From assembly GCF_000224785.1 (NCBI RefSeq), contig NZ_AGAV01000019.1, forward strand, positions 186,001 through 250,000: a stretch of DNA of 64,000 nt, in the 5' to 3' direction. Both the position numbers and the translations under genes were made by a program. The DNA comes from Lentibacillus jeotgali (lineage in GTDB: Bacteria > Bacillota > Bacilli > Bacillales > Amphibacillaceae). The notes under the pieces are model-generated. The model did not search any database. It was given only the letters and a program-made list of their open reading frames with translations, and had not been told where the DNA came from. Below, one piece after another: positions 7,444-13,906 of the stretch (positions within the stretch are counted from its first letter, which is position 1; every line of letters begins with the position of its first letter).

Positions 7444-8337
7444 ATGGTACAATCTAAAAAACAAAAATACCTGTTTTTGGCATTTTGCCTGGTGCCGACA
7501 TTCATTATGTTCAGTATTTTTACACTTTATCCATTATTCAGCGGATTGTATTATTCCTTTTTCGAGATGTCGGGCTCATCACAGGCAAAGGAATTTGTCG
7601 GGTTTGACAACTACATACAATTGTTTAATGATGAGATTTTTCCCGCGACAATCTGGCATGATTATTTCCTTGTTATAACTAAAGTAATCGGTATTATGAT
7701 TATGGCCATGTTCATTGCTGTAGCATTAACACAGCTGAAAATTAAAGAAGCGCCGTTTTACCGGATCATCTTTTTCTTTCCCAATATCATGTCTGTCGTT
7801 GTCATTGGTATTCTGTGGGCATTCATTTACAATCCGGATCTGGGATTGGTTAACTCAGGACTCGAATTTATCGGGCTTGGAGAATGGACCAGGGCATGGC
7901 TGGGAAATGAAAATTGGGCGCTGGCCAGTCTCGTATTGCCGTCTATTTGGGCTGGAATCGGTCTGTTTATGCTGCTGTTAATGGGTGGAATTGCCAACAT
8001 CTCCAAAAGTTATTATGAAGCGGCTCGGATCGACGGAGCGAATGAATGGCAGCAATTTTGGAAAGTAACGTTACCGCTTGTATGGCCTCAGATTAAAATT
8101 TCCATCCTGTATATCGTTATTACAACGTTAAACGGCTCCTTCATCATTGTTCAGGTCATGACCGGAGGCGGACCGAATAACGCAACACATGTCATGGGAT
8201 CGTATCTTTATCAGCAGGCATTCCAGCAATATAACTTCGGGTATGGAGCGACAATCGGTGTTATGATTCTGGTAATTTCACTAATTACCGTATTAATCCT
8301 GCAGCTGCTGCTAAGAAGAGATAAGGTTGAATACTGA
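7444..8337 (+). CDS. Sugar ABC transporter permease (first, MalF-like)
   Basis: A 297-residue inner-membrane permease of the CUT1 class with about six membrane helices. The cytoplasmic EAA loop is visible as YYEAARIDGANEWQQFWKVTLPL, which docks the ATPase. ATG 7444 follows AGAAAGAGTGAT; the reading frame upstream of it, across the intergenic hairpin, looks non-coding. It forms the transport pore together with the next gene. No ATP-binding subunit is encoded in the cluster, so a shared MsmX/UgpC-type ATPase elsewhere must energise it, as is usual for CUT1 systems in Bacillus. Confidence 0.88.
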   Translation: MVQSKKQKYLFLAFCLVPTFIMFSIFTLYPLFSGLYYSFFEMSGSSQAKEFVGFDNYIQLFNDEIFPATIWHDYFLVITKVIGIMIMAMFIAVALTQLKIKEAPFYRIIFFFPNIMSVVVIGILWAFIYNPDLGLVNSGLEFIGLGEWTRAWLGNENWALASLVLPSIWAGIGLFMLLLMGGIANISKSYYEAARIDGANEWQQFWKVTLPLVWPQIKISILYIVITTLNGSFIIVQVMTGGGPNNATHVMGSYLYQQAFQQYNFGYGATIGVMILVISLITVLILQLLLRRDKVEY

Positions 8338-8355
8338 TGAAAGAGGTGAACCAGC

Positions 8356-9198
8356 ATGAAACGGAGTATAGGTGAAATCATATCAAGAACCGGAATTCGG
8401 ATCCCATTAATACTATGGTCAATTGCCGTGCTTTATCCGATCATCTGGATGTTCATCGGGTCATTTAAATCAAACGCTGAAATATATGCCAATCCGTGGG
8501 GGCTTCCGGAAACGTGGAACGTCCAGAATTTCGTGACGGCCTGGACCGAGTATAATATTGATACAAGTGTGTTTAACAGTTTGATTGTTACAGTAGTGGG
8601 CGCGCTGCTGACATTGGTGTTGGCTATCCCGACTGCTTATGCACTTGAGCGGATCCGCTTTAAAGGCAGCAATTTTTTATTTACCTTATATATTTCAGCC
8701 ATGATGATACCGATGGTGCTGGGCTGGATTCCGCTGTTTTTCCTGCTGGCCCAGTTTAACTTATTGGATAACATTTTCGGCCTTGCGATTGTTTATGCCA
8801 TTAGTCAGCTGCCGTTTTCAATTTTCGTGCTCACCAGTTTTATCAGTACGATACCGAAATCGCTGGAGGAATCAGCGGCAATGGATGGCATGTCGCCATA
8901 TGGCGTGTTATGGAAAATCATCACACCGCTTTCCATGTCTGGAATCATAACCGTGACAATCATGAACGCAATTCAGTTTTGGAACGAATATTTTATGGCA
9001 TTGATCTTTCTGCAGAGTGAGGAAAATTATACGCTGGCACTGGCGATTGATTTTATCAGCAGTGAAGCGCAATATACAAACGCATGGGGGACATTATTTG
9101 CAAGCCTTGTTTTCGCGATTGTACCGGTTATCATTTTATATTCTATTTTCCAGCAGCGGATTGCAAAAGGCATGACAGAAGGTGCCATCAAGGGTTAA
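8356..9198 (+). CDS. Sugar ABC transporter permease (second, MalG-like)
   Basis: A 280-residue CUT1 permease with about six membrane helices and an EAA loop (SLEESAAMDGMSPYGVLWKIITPL). ATG 8356 follows AGAGGTGA; the gap to the previous permease is 18 nt, so the two are co-translated partners. The gene ends the ABC operon, with a terminator at 9213-9246. Confidence 0.88.
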   Translation: MKRSIGEIISRTGIRIPLILWSIAVLYPIIWMFIGSFKSNAEIYANPWGLPETWNVQNFVTAWTEYNIDTSVFNSLIVTVVGALLTLVLAIPTAYALERIRFKGSNFLFTLYISAMMIPMVLGWIPLFFLLAQFNLLDNIFGLAIVYAISQLPFSIFVLTSFISTIPKSLEESAAMDGMSPYGVLWKIITPLSMSGIITVTIMNAIQFWNEYFMALIFLQSEENYTLALAIDFISSEAQYTNAWGTLFASLVFAIVPVIILYSIFQQRIAKGMTEGAIKG

Positions 9199-9212
9199 TC
9201 AATAAAGCATTT

Positions 9213-9247
9213 GTCTGTTTTCGCATTATTCGAAAACAGACTGGATT
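9213..9247 (+). terminator. Terminator of the ABC importer operon
   Basis: GTCTGTTTTCG (9213-9223) pairs perfectly with CGAAAACAGAC (9231-9241), then TGGATTTTT. Confidence 0.8.
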
Positions 9248-9310
9248 TTTGAAAGGGTGTCCAGGTATGATTGAAGCAGGGCATCCTTTTTTTGATGTGG
9301 GTTGACAAAA

Positions 9311-9327
9311 GGCTTTTTGAACAACCT
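9311..9327 (+). repeat. Solo end of the 90-bp MITE-like repeat
   Basis: GGCTTTTTGAACAACCT matches the right end of the elements at 28981-29068 and 38217-38306 with one mismatch; the rest of the element is not recognisable here. Confidence 0.45.
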
Positions 9328-9344
9328 TTTAAAAGGAAATCACC

Positions 9345-9377
9345 AAAAAAATGGTGTCCCGCCCAAAGCGGGGCACC
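9345..9377 (-). terminator. Orphan minus-strand terminator
   Basis: GGTGTCCCGC (9353-9362) pairs with GCGGGGCACC (9368-9377) with one G-T wobble. On the minus strand the hairpin is followed by seven T (9351-9345). No minus-strand gene lies to its right, where a plus-strand EamA gene is found. The remainder of 9199-9591 shows no coding sequence. Confidence 0.6.
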
Positions 9378-9591
9378 CATTGGTTATGAAAGAGGGGGTA
9401 TCTTTCAACTTGTATCTATGATAAAACGAGAAATTCAAAACGTCTATCCAACTTCATGATTAAAAATGTTGTGCAAGTCTGTCAGTCAATGTCGAATGAC
9501 CTGGTCGAAAAGTATGACGTCGCGCATGAGTTGCCACGATTCTTGGAAATTAATATACTGATTGTATTATGTCATAATAAGAGGTTTTGTG

Positions 9592-10524
9592 ATGAGGATG
9601 CTGAATAATAAATGGGCTGTCTGGGGGCTGATGCTGCTTATCACAGTCATTTGGGGCTATGCATGGGTGTTTATGAAAGCCTCACTTAATTTTATGGGGC
9701 CGTTCACGTTCTCGGCGTTTCGGTTCGGAACAGGCGCAGCTACACTTCTGCTTGCCGTCTGGCTTGTAAAAGCAGGCAAGCCGCCGCGCAATATGTGGAA
9801 ACATTTAATCGTCGTCGGGCTTCTGCAGACAACCATTGTGTTTACGTTTGTGATGTATGGTATGCAATTCGTCGATGCTGGCAAGTCATCTGTATTGCTT
9901 TATTCAATGCCGCTGTGGAGCAGTCTGTTTGCCGTGAAAATCTTGGGCGAAAAAATTACATCGGGAAAAATGCTTGGTCTTACGGTCGGCATGCTCGGCC
10001 TTGTTACGATTTTGGGATGGGACATTTTTTTCGTGCAGAATGCCGCGGTCATTTTTGGTGAGGTGCTGATTATCATTGCGGCGGTCGCGTGGGCTATATC
10101 GAACGTATACTATCGTGTCAAACTTGAAGGCATGACGCAGCTTCAGGTTTCCGCCTATCAGATGCTATTCGGGACGGCTGGTATCGTTATCGCCACGTTG
10201 TTCGCTGAGTGGGGAGAACCTCTCCAGTTGACGGGTGAAAGCATTTTTTACACATTGTTCACTGGTGTTCTGGCCTCTGCATTATGTTTTACTGTCTGGT
10301 TTTTGATTTTAAGTATGATTGATATGATTACAGCAACATTGTCGACATTACTTGTGCCGGTATTCGGGCTGTTCTTCGGCTGGTTGATTTTAGATGAAGA
10401 ATTGACGAATAGTATTTTGCTCGGTTCTGCGATGATTATAGCCGGAATTGCTGTTGCCCAGGTTTTTGGGAAAGAGAAAACGCAGCAGGGTGTTCCAGAG
10501 ACCAAATCTTCGGTCAAACGCTGA
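9592..10524 (+). CDS. EamA-family (DMT) transporter
   Basis: A 310-residue membrane protein of the drug/metabolite transporter superfamily with ten predicted helices in two EamA repeats (WGYAWVFMKASL... near the N-terminus; second repeat from about residue 145). Typical cargo is amino acids or other metabolites exported from the cell; the substrate cannot be read from sequence. ATG 9592 is placed 6-8 nt after AAGAGGT; an upstream in-frame start at 9562 lies before that Shine-Dalgarno. Single gene with terminator at 10544-10576. Confidence 0.85.
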   Translation: MRMLNNKWAVWGLMLLITVIWGYAWVFMKASLNFMGPFTFSAFRFGTGAATLLLAVWLVKAGKPPRNMWKHLIVVGLLQTTIVFTFVMYGMQFVDAGKSSVLLYSMPLWSSLFAVKILGEKITSGKMLGLTVGMLGLVTILGWDIFFVQNAAVIFGEVLIIIAAVAWAISNVYYRVKLEGMTQLQVSAYQMLFGTAGIVIATLFAEWGEPLQLTGESIFYTLFTGVLASALCFTVWFLILSMIDMITATLSTLLVPVFGLFFGWLILDEELTNSILLGSAMIIAGIAVAQVFGKEKTQQGVPETKSSVKR

Positions 10525-10543
10525 AGAATATACATCTAATAGA

Positions 10544-10576
10544 AAACGTCCCAGCTCCTTTAAAGCTGGGACGTTT
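10544..10576. terminator. Bidirectional terminator between EamA gene and AtoE relic
   Basis: AAACGTCCCAGCT (10544-10556) pairs perfectly with AGCTGGGACGTTT (10564-10576). On the minus strand TTTTCT follows. Confidence 0.75.
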
Positions 10577-10582
10577 CTGCAC

Positions 10583-10919
10583 TTAAAAGAATAATAGCCC
10601 AATCGAAATCGGTATGAAACTGTAAAACAATATCAGACGGCGAAAGGCCATAATATCGCGGACATTTAATCCTGCAATCGCAAGCAGCGGCAGCGCCCAG
10701 AATGGCTGAATCATGTTTGTCTATATTCAGGTTCAAATCAAACCCATTCTGTACAAAGTGGTAGATGATAAATCCAAGCCCCATCAAACCGATCATGAGT
10801 GAGATAATTTGACTGTTTTCAAGGCGCTCGGCAGGCGTACTCTCTCCTGGGGGAGCTGACTCTTCCTCTTTATCCTCATAGTCTGTCGTATCCCGGCTTT
10901 TTCTACTTCTATTTAACAC
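10583..10919 (-). pseudogene. Relic of an AtoE-type short-chain fatty acid transporter
   Basis: Two pieces of a short-chain fatty acid transporter (AtoE/TIGR00366-like) are joined by a deletion. On the minus strand the first piece, from about 10919, carries the cytoplasmic loop and next helix (TPAERLENSQIISLMIGL, FVQNGFDLNLNI). After the junction near 10720 the reading frame shifts, and the C-terminal segment (NMIQPFWALPLLAIAGLNVRD ... IPISIGLLFF) continues to the stop at 10583-10585. The N-terminal half and about 100 or more residues between the pieces are missing. The apparent GTG start at 10919 lies inside the FapR operator of fabI, so it is not a genuine start. Confidence 0.8.
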
Positions 10920-10929
10920 CTGGTCTTAA
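10913..10929. promoter_or_regulatory. FapR operator upstream of fabI
   Basis: TTAACACCTGGTCTTAA is a 17-bp near-palindrome resembling the FapR site of Bacillus fatty-acid genes (TTAGTACCTGRTACTAA type). It ends 11 bp before the TATAAT at 10941-10946, covering the -35 region, so FapR would repress fabI until malonyl-CoA accumulates. Confidence 0.75.
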
Positions 10930-10979
10930 TTGTGCTACATTATAATTATAAACATATTCCTTAAATCGGAGGTACATAT

Positions 10980-11759
10980 ATGACTGCACTATTAAAAGAT
11001 AAAAATATTGTTGTGATGGGGGTTGCAAATAACCGCAGCATTGCGTGGGGGATTACAAAATCACTGCACAACGCCGGCGCGAACCTTATTTTCACTTATC
11101 GCCAGGAACGTTCGAAACAAAAACTGGAAAAACTTCTAAGTAAAAATGAGATTGAACCAAAACTGGTTGTCGCATGTGATGTGGAAGATGACGAAAGCAT
11201 TGTCCAGGCGTTTCGGGAAGTTGGGGAACAGGTTGGCAACATTCACGGGCTTGTCCATTCCGTTGCGTTTGCAAACACCGATGAACTGCAGGGTGACTAT
11301 GCTGATACATCACGCGAAGGTTATCTGATGGCACAGAATATCAGCTCTTACTCACTTGCTGCGGTTACCCGGGAGGCTCGCAAGTACATGACTGAGGGCG
11401 GTGGCATTGTGACGCAAACGTATCTGGGGGCTGAACGTGTGGTTCCAAATTACAATGTGATGGGCGTCGCCAAAGCTGCTCTGGAGGCAAGTGTGCGATA
11501 TCTTGCTGAAGATGTCGGCAAAGATGGCATCCGCGTCAATGCCGTGTCAGCTGGACCGGTTAGGACGTTATCCGCCAAGGGTGTCGCCGGATTCAATGAA
11601 AAAATGTCGGTCGTGGAAGAAAAAGCACCGCTCCGCCGTCAGGTCGATCAGGATCAGGTTGGTGACGCAACCCTGTTTTTATTAAGTGATTTAGCACGGG
11701 GAGTTACCGGGGAAGTGCTCCATGTGGATTCCGGTTTTCATATTGTAACCGGCGCATAA
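10980..11759 (+). CDS. fabI: Enoyl-[acyl-carrier-protein] reductase (NADH), FabI
   Basis: A 259-residue short-chain dehydrogenase-type enoyl-ACP reductase that performs the last step of each fatty-acid elongation cycle (type II FAS) in the cytosol; the target of triclosan-type inhibitors. GVANNRSIAWGI at residues 15-26 is the FabI-specific nucleotide loop, SVAFAN follows, and the catalytic Tyr/Lys lie in NYNVMGVAKAALE. The C-terminus GEVLHVDSGFHIVTGA is typical. ATG 10980 follows CGGAGGT. It is single-gene, with a FapR operator over its promoter and a terminator at 11779-11814. Confidence 0.95.
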   Translation: MTALLKDKNIVVMGVANNRSIAWGITKSLHNAGANLIFTYRQERSKQKLEKLLSKNEIEPKLVVACDVEDDESIVQAFREVGEQVGNIHGLVHSVAFANTDELQGDYADTSREGYLMAQNISSYSLAAVTREARKYMTEGGGIVTQTYLGAERVVPNYNVMGVAKAALEASVRYLAEDVGKDGIRVNAVSAGPVRTLSAKGVAGFNEKMSVVEEKAPLRRQVDQDQVGDATLFLLSDLARGVTGEVLHVDSGFHIVTGA

Positions 11760-11778
11760 CCCATTCTATGATAACTAG

Positions 11779-11814
11779 CGGGCATTCTGAAAATGAGTGC
11801 CCGTATTTTCATTT
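11779..11814 (+). terminator. Terminator of fabI
   Basis: CGGGCATT (11779-11786) pairs with AGTGCCCG (11796-11803) with one wobble, followed by TATTTTCATTT. Confidence 0.7.
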
Positions 11815-12016
11815 GTTCATCCTGGCAGGGCATTAGTGTTTTTAAACGTTATATCCCCTAAATGAATTACAAGCCCTTCGACTCTCTGCATACGTTAAAT
11901 CATATCAGCATACCAATCGCTTCCTTTTATACCCTCTATTGGCCGAAACAATAAAATCCCATCAATTGAAAATGATTCTAAAGGCCCAGCAAAAATATGA
12001 ACAAGAAAACACAAAA

Positions 12017-12030
12017 CAAACGTTTGTTCG
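12017..12030 (-). promoter_or_regulatory. LexA/DinR (SOS) box before the holin-like toxin
   Basis: Minus-strand CGAACAAACGTTTG matches the B. subtilis consensus CGAACRNRYGTTYC at 13 of 14 positions and contains a perfect palindrome AACAAACGTTTGTT (12015-12028). It overlaps the -35 zone of the promoter at 12049-12057. Confidence 0.7.
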
Positions 12031-12048
12031 CATTATTCGCTTATTTTG

Positions 12049-12057
12049 TGCTATACT
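12049..12057 (+). promoter_or_regulatory. Extended -10 promoter of the toxin mRNA
   Basis: TGC-TATACT is an extended -10 element 19 bp after the LexA box. Transcription would start near 12064 and end at the hairpin at 12300-12327, giving an mRNA of about 260 nt. Confidence 0.6.
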
Positions 12058-12132
12058 ACCAACCAAGAGCTGTTCTTTCAGGTGGGAAACGGTGACTCGT
12101 CTTTGCCGTCAAAGGGGGTGAGGCTTCTGGGT

Positions 12133-12222
12133 ATGTTTGAAGTGTTTATGGTGCTGATTGGCTTCGGTACCATGTTGATTGGATTACTGGCGTTAATCGT
12201 CGAAATGATTAACAGAAAATAG
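12133..12222 (+). CDS. Holin-like type I toxin peptide (29 residues)
   Basis: A 29-residue peptide, MFEVFMVLIGFGTMLIGLL then ALIVEMINRK: a short N-cap, one membrane helix (about residues 5-24) and a basic tail. It resembles the putative holin-like toxin family (Hol_Tox), small membrane-depolarising peptides of type I toxin-antitoxin loci in Firmicutes. ATG 12133 follows GGGGGTGA at slightly long spacing. Upstream are a LexA box and an extended -10 promoter; downstream the mRNA runs to a hairpin at 12300-12327. A convergent minus-strand transcript overlaps its 3' end. Too short for standard gene callers. The family assignment rests on size, pattern and locus architecture. Confidence 0.7.
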   Translation: MFEVFMVLIGFGTMLIGLLALIVEMINRK

Positions 12223-12344
12223 ACCCCTCAGAACCCTGCAACGGAATAAAAGAGAGGTCTATTCGTGAGAAGCCGAACCACTGATGGAACAGCTCAATCG
12301 ACCACAGTATCTGCTGTGGTCTTATTACTATATGCAAATCTCTT
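12216..12344 (-). ncRNA. Predicted antisense RNA (antitoxin) convergent with the toxin mRNA
   Basis: A minus-strand promoter, TTTTCA (12378-12373), 17 bp, TATAAT (12355-12350), would start transcription near 12343. The minus strand then passes a symmetric hairpin (12321-12300) and reaches AATAGACC...GGGTCTATT (about 12264-12216) followed by TTCTGTT, a plausible terminator. The RNA, about 125 nt, would be fully complementary to the toxin mRNA 3' part including its last codons, the arrangement of type I antitoxins. Confidence 0.55.
12300..12327 (+). terminator. Terminator of the toxin mRNA
   Basis: GACCACAG (12300-12307) pairs perfectly with CTGTGGTC (12314-12321), then TTATTA. It lies inside the predicted antisense RNA. 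Confidence 0.7.
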
Positions 12345-12349
12345 CCTAC

Positions 12350-12378
12350 ATTATACCTAGAAATGACGGTGATGAAAA
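12350..12378 (-). promoter_or_regulatory. Promoter of the predicted antisense RNA
   Basis: Read on the minus strand: TTTTCA (4 of 6 to TTGACA), 17-bp spacer, perfect TATAAT. Confidence 0.6.
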
Positions 12379-12410
12379 GAAAAAAGATTCTGGTATAAAG
12401 CGTAAATGCA

Positions 12411-12445
12411 ATTTCATTCAAAGTGGGTGTTTTTCCCACTAAATT
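12411..12445 (+). repeat. R-family repeat, degenerate copy
   Basis: TTTCATTCAAAGTGGG-TG-TTTTTCCCACT resembles the first half of the R copies at 30138, 39092 and 43726. Only the AGTGGG/CCCACT stem and the flanking TTCATTCA are kept. Confidence 0.4.
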
Positions 12446-12475
12446 TTTTGAATTTTTTCTAACTGAAATAAGTGT

Positions 12476-12522
12476 AACTAAGGTTTTTGCCATTAGAGCC
12501 TGACGATAAGCTAAGTTTTCTA
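12476..12522 (+). repeat. S-family intergenic repeat, copy 2
   Basis: AACTAAGGTTTTTGCCAT...GACGATAAGCTAAGTTTTCTA closely follows copy 1 at 2207-2253. Confidence 0.55.
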
Positions 12523-12613
12523 ATTTGACCTCGTGTGCTATATTAGATTATAGACTTTGTACCTCATGATAGATTGAAAATAATTAAACTTTCCAGTCTG
12601 TTTGAAGGCGGCA

Positions 12614-12655
12614 ATGGCTTATCGCCAAAGTATCTGGCGATAAGCCAAGTTTACT
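12614..12655 (+). repeat. S-family partial copy forming a strong hairpin
   Basis: TGGCTTATCGCC (12615-12626) pairs perfectly with GGCGATAAGCCA (12636-12647), then AGTTTACTG. It shares the GCGATAAGCCAAGTTT core of copies 1 and 2 and could act as a terminator or leader structure just before the MFS gene. Confidence 0.55.
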
Positions 12656-12678
12656 GATATAGAAGGGATACTTGAGGC

Positions 12679-13875
12679 ATGGTAAATGATAATTCGAAAA
12701 GGATATATCAATTCCTGCTTGTAGCGGGAATAGTTATTGTAGCATTCAATCTTCGCCCTGCCATCACGTCTGTCGGACCGCTGATCGGTATTATCCGTGA
12801 TGATCTCGGTCTGTCTAATTGGAGTGCAGGGATCCTGACAAGTTTGCCGCTGATAGCTTTTGCGCTCATGTCACCGGTCGCGCCGAAATTGGGGAACCGG
12901 TATTCTAATGAACGAACATTATTAATCGGTCTTGTTCTGCTTTTTATCGGAATTTCTGTGCGTTCTATTTCGGTATTTATCCTGCTGTTTATAGGCACGT
13001 TATTTGTCGGACTGGGAATTGCCATATGCAATGTGCTGCTTCCGAGTGTGATTAAGGAAAAATTTCCGCAAAAAGTCGGACTGATGACAAGTGTCTATTC
13101 AACATCAATGGGTATTTTTGCGGCATCAGCTTCTGGTTTTAGCATTCCGTTTGCGCAGGGTCTTAATATGGGCTGGCAACTGGCACTGCTTGTCTGGGCA
13201 ACTCCTGCAGTACTTGGAATCATCATTTGGTCTTACCTGTCCAGGAAAGAAGCATTACCTGATGAGGAAGAAATGAGATATGTTAAATTGGGCGATAACC
13301 GGATGTGGAAATCGCCGCTTGCCTGGCAGGTAGCATGTTTCATGGGACTGCAGTCATTTTTGTTTTATGTAACGATTTCATGGCTTCCCGAAATTTTGCA
13401 TAGTAATGGACTGTCAATGGCAACCTCGGGATGGATGTTGTCGTTCGCCCAGTTTGTCGGGCTGCCAGCCAGTTTTATTGTTCCGGTTGCAGCTGGTCGG
13501 CTAAAATCACAGCGAAGCATTGTGCTTGTGATGGCACTCCTGGCTTTCGGCGGTTATGGCGGATTGCTGCTGGGTGATTCTTATACGGTCATGGTAATCA
13601 GTACTGTCCTGATCGGCCTTACATTAAGCGGGACATTTGCGCTGGCACTGGCATTTTTGGGCATGCGTGCACGCAATCCCCAGCATGCAGCTATCCTGTC
13701 CGGGATGGCTCAAGCGCTTGGCTATACGCTGGCAGCGGCGGGGCCGATGTTTATTGGTTATTTATATGATGTTACGCATGAATGGACGATACCGCTTATG
13801 ACACTTATCGGTGTAGCTTTTATAGTCATGATTTTTGGAATGGGCGCCGGGCGTGACCGGTATGTCCTGAGCTGA
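12679..13875 (+). CDS. MFS transporter, CynX/NimT (YycB-like) family
   Basis: A 398-residue major facilitator with 12 predicted membrane helices. FNLRPAITSVGPLIG near residue 24 is the hallmark of the CynX/NimT (cyanate/nitroimidazole) branch, and the GMAQALGYTLAAAGP helix in the second half is also typical. The substrate is unknown; relatives are tied to cyanate or small anion/nitroimidazole movement. ATG 12679 has a GAGG just before it. It is followed after 31 nt by a second MFS gene, so the pair may share a transcript. Confidence 0.85.
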   Translation: MVNDNSKRIYQFLLVAGIVIVAFNLRPAITSVGPLIGIIRDDLGLSNWSAGILTSLPLIAFALMSPVAPKLGNRYSNERTLLIGLVLLFIGISVRSISVFILLFIGTLFVGLGIAICNVLLPSVIKEKFPQKVGLMTSVYSTSMGIFAASASGFSIPFAQGLNMGWQLALLVWATPAVLGIIIWSYLSRKEALPDEEEMRYVKLGDNRMWKSPLAWQVACFMGLQSFLFYVTISWLPEILHSNGLSMATSGWMLSFAQFVGLPASFIVPVAAGRLKSQRSIVLVMALLAFGGYGGLLLGDSYTVMVISTVLIGLTLSGTFALALAFLGMRARNPQHAAILSGMAQALGYTLAAAGPMFIGYLYDVTHEWTIPLMTLIGVAFIVMIFGMGAGRDRYVLS

Positions 13876-13906
13876 AGTTTCACTTAATTTAATGGATGTG
13901 ACACAG

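Noticed and set aside
11939-12121. 60-codon ORF overlapping the toxin promoter
   Set aside because: It spans the LexA box and promoter, has no ribosome site and no protein-like features.
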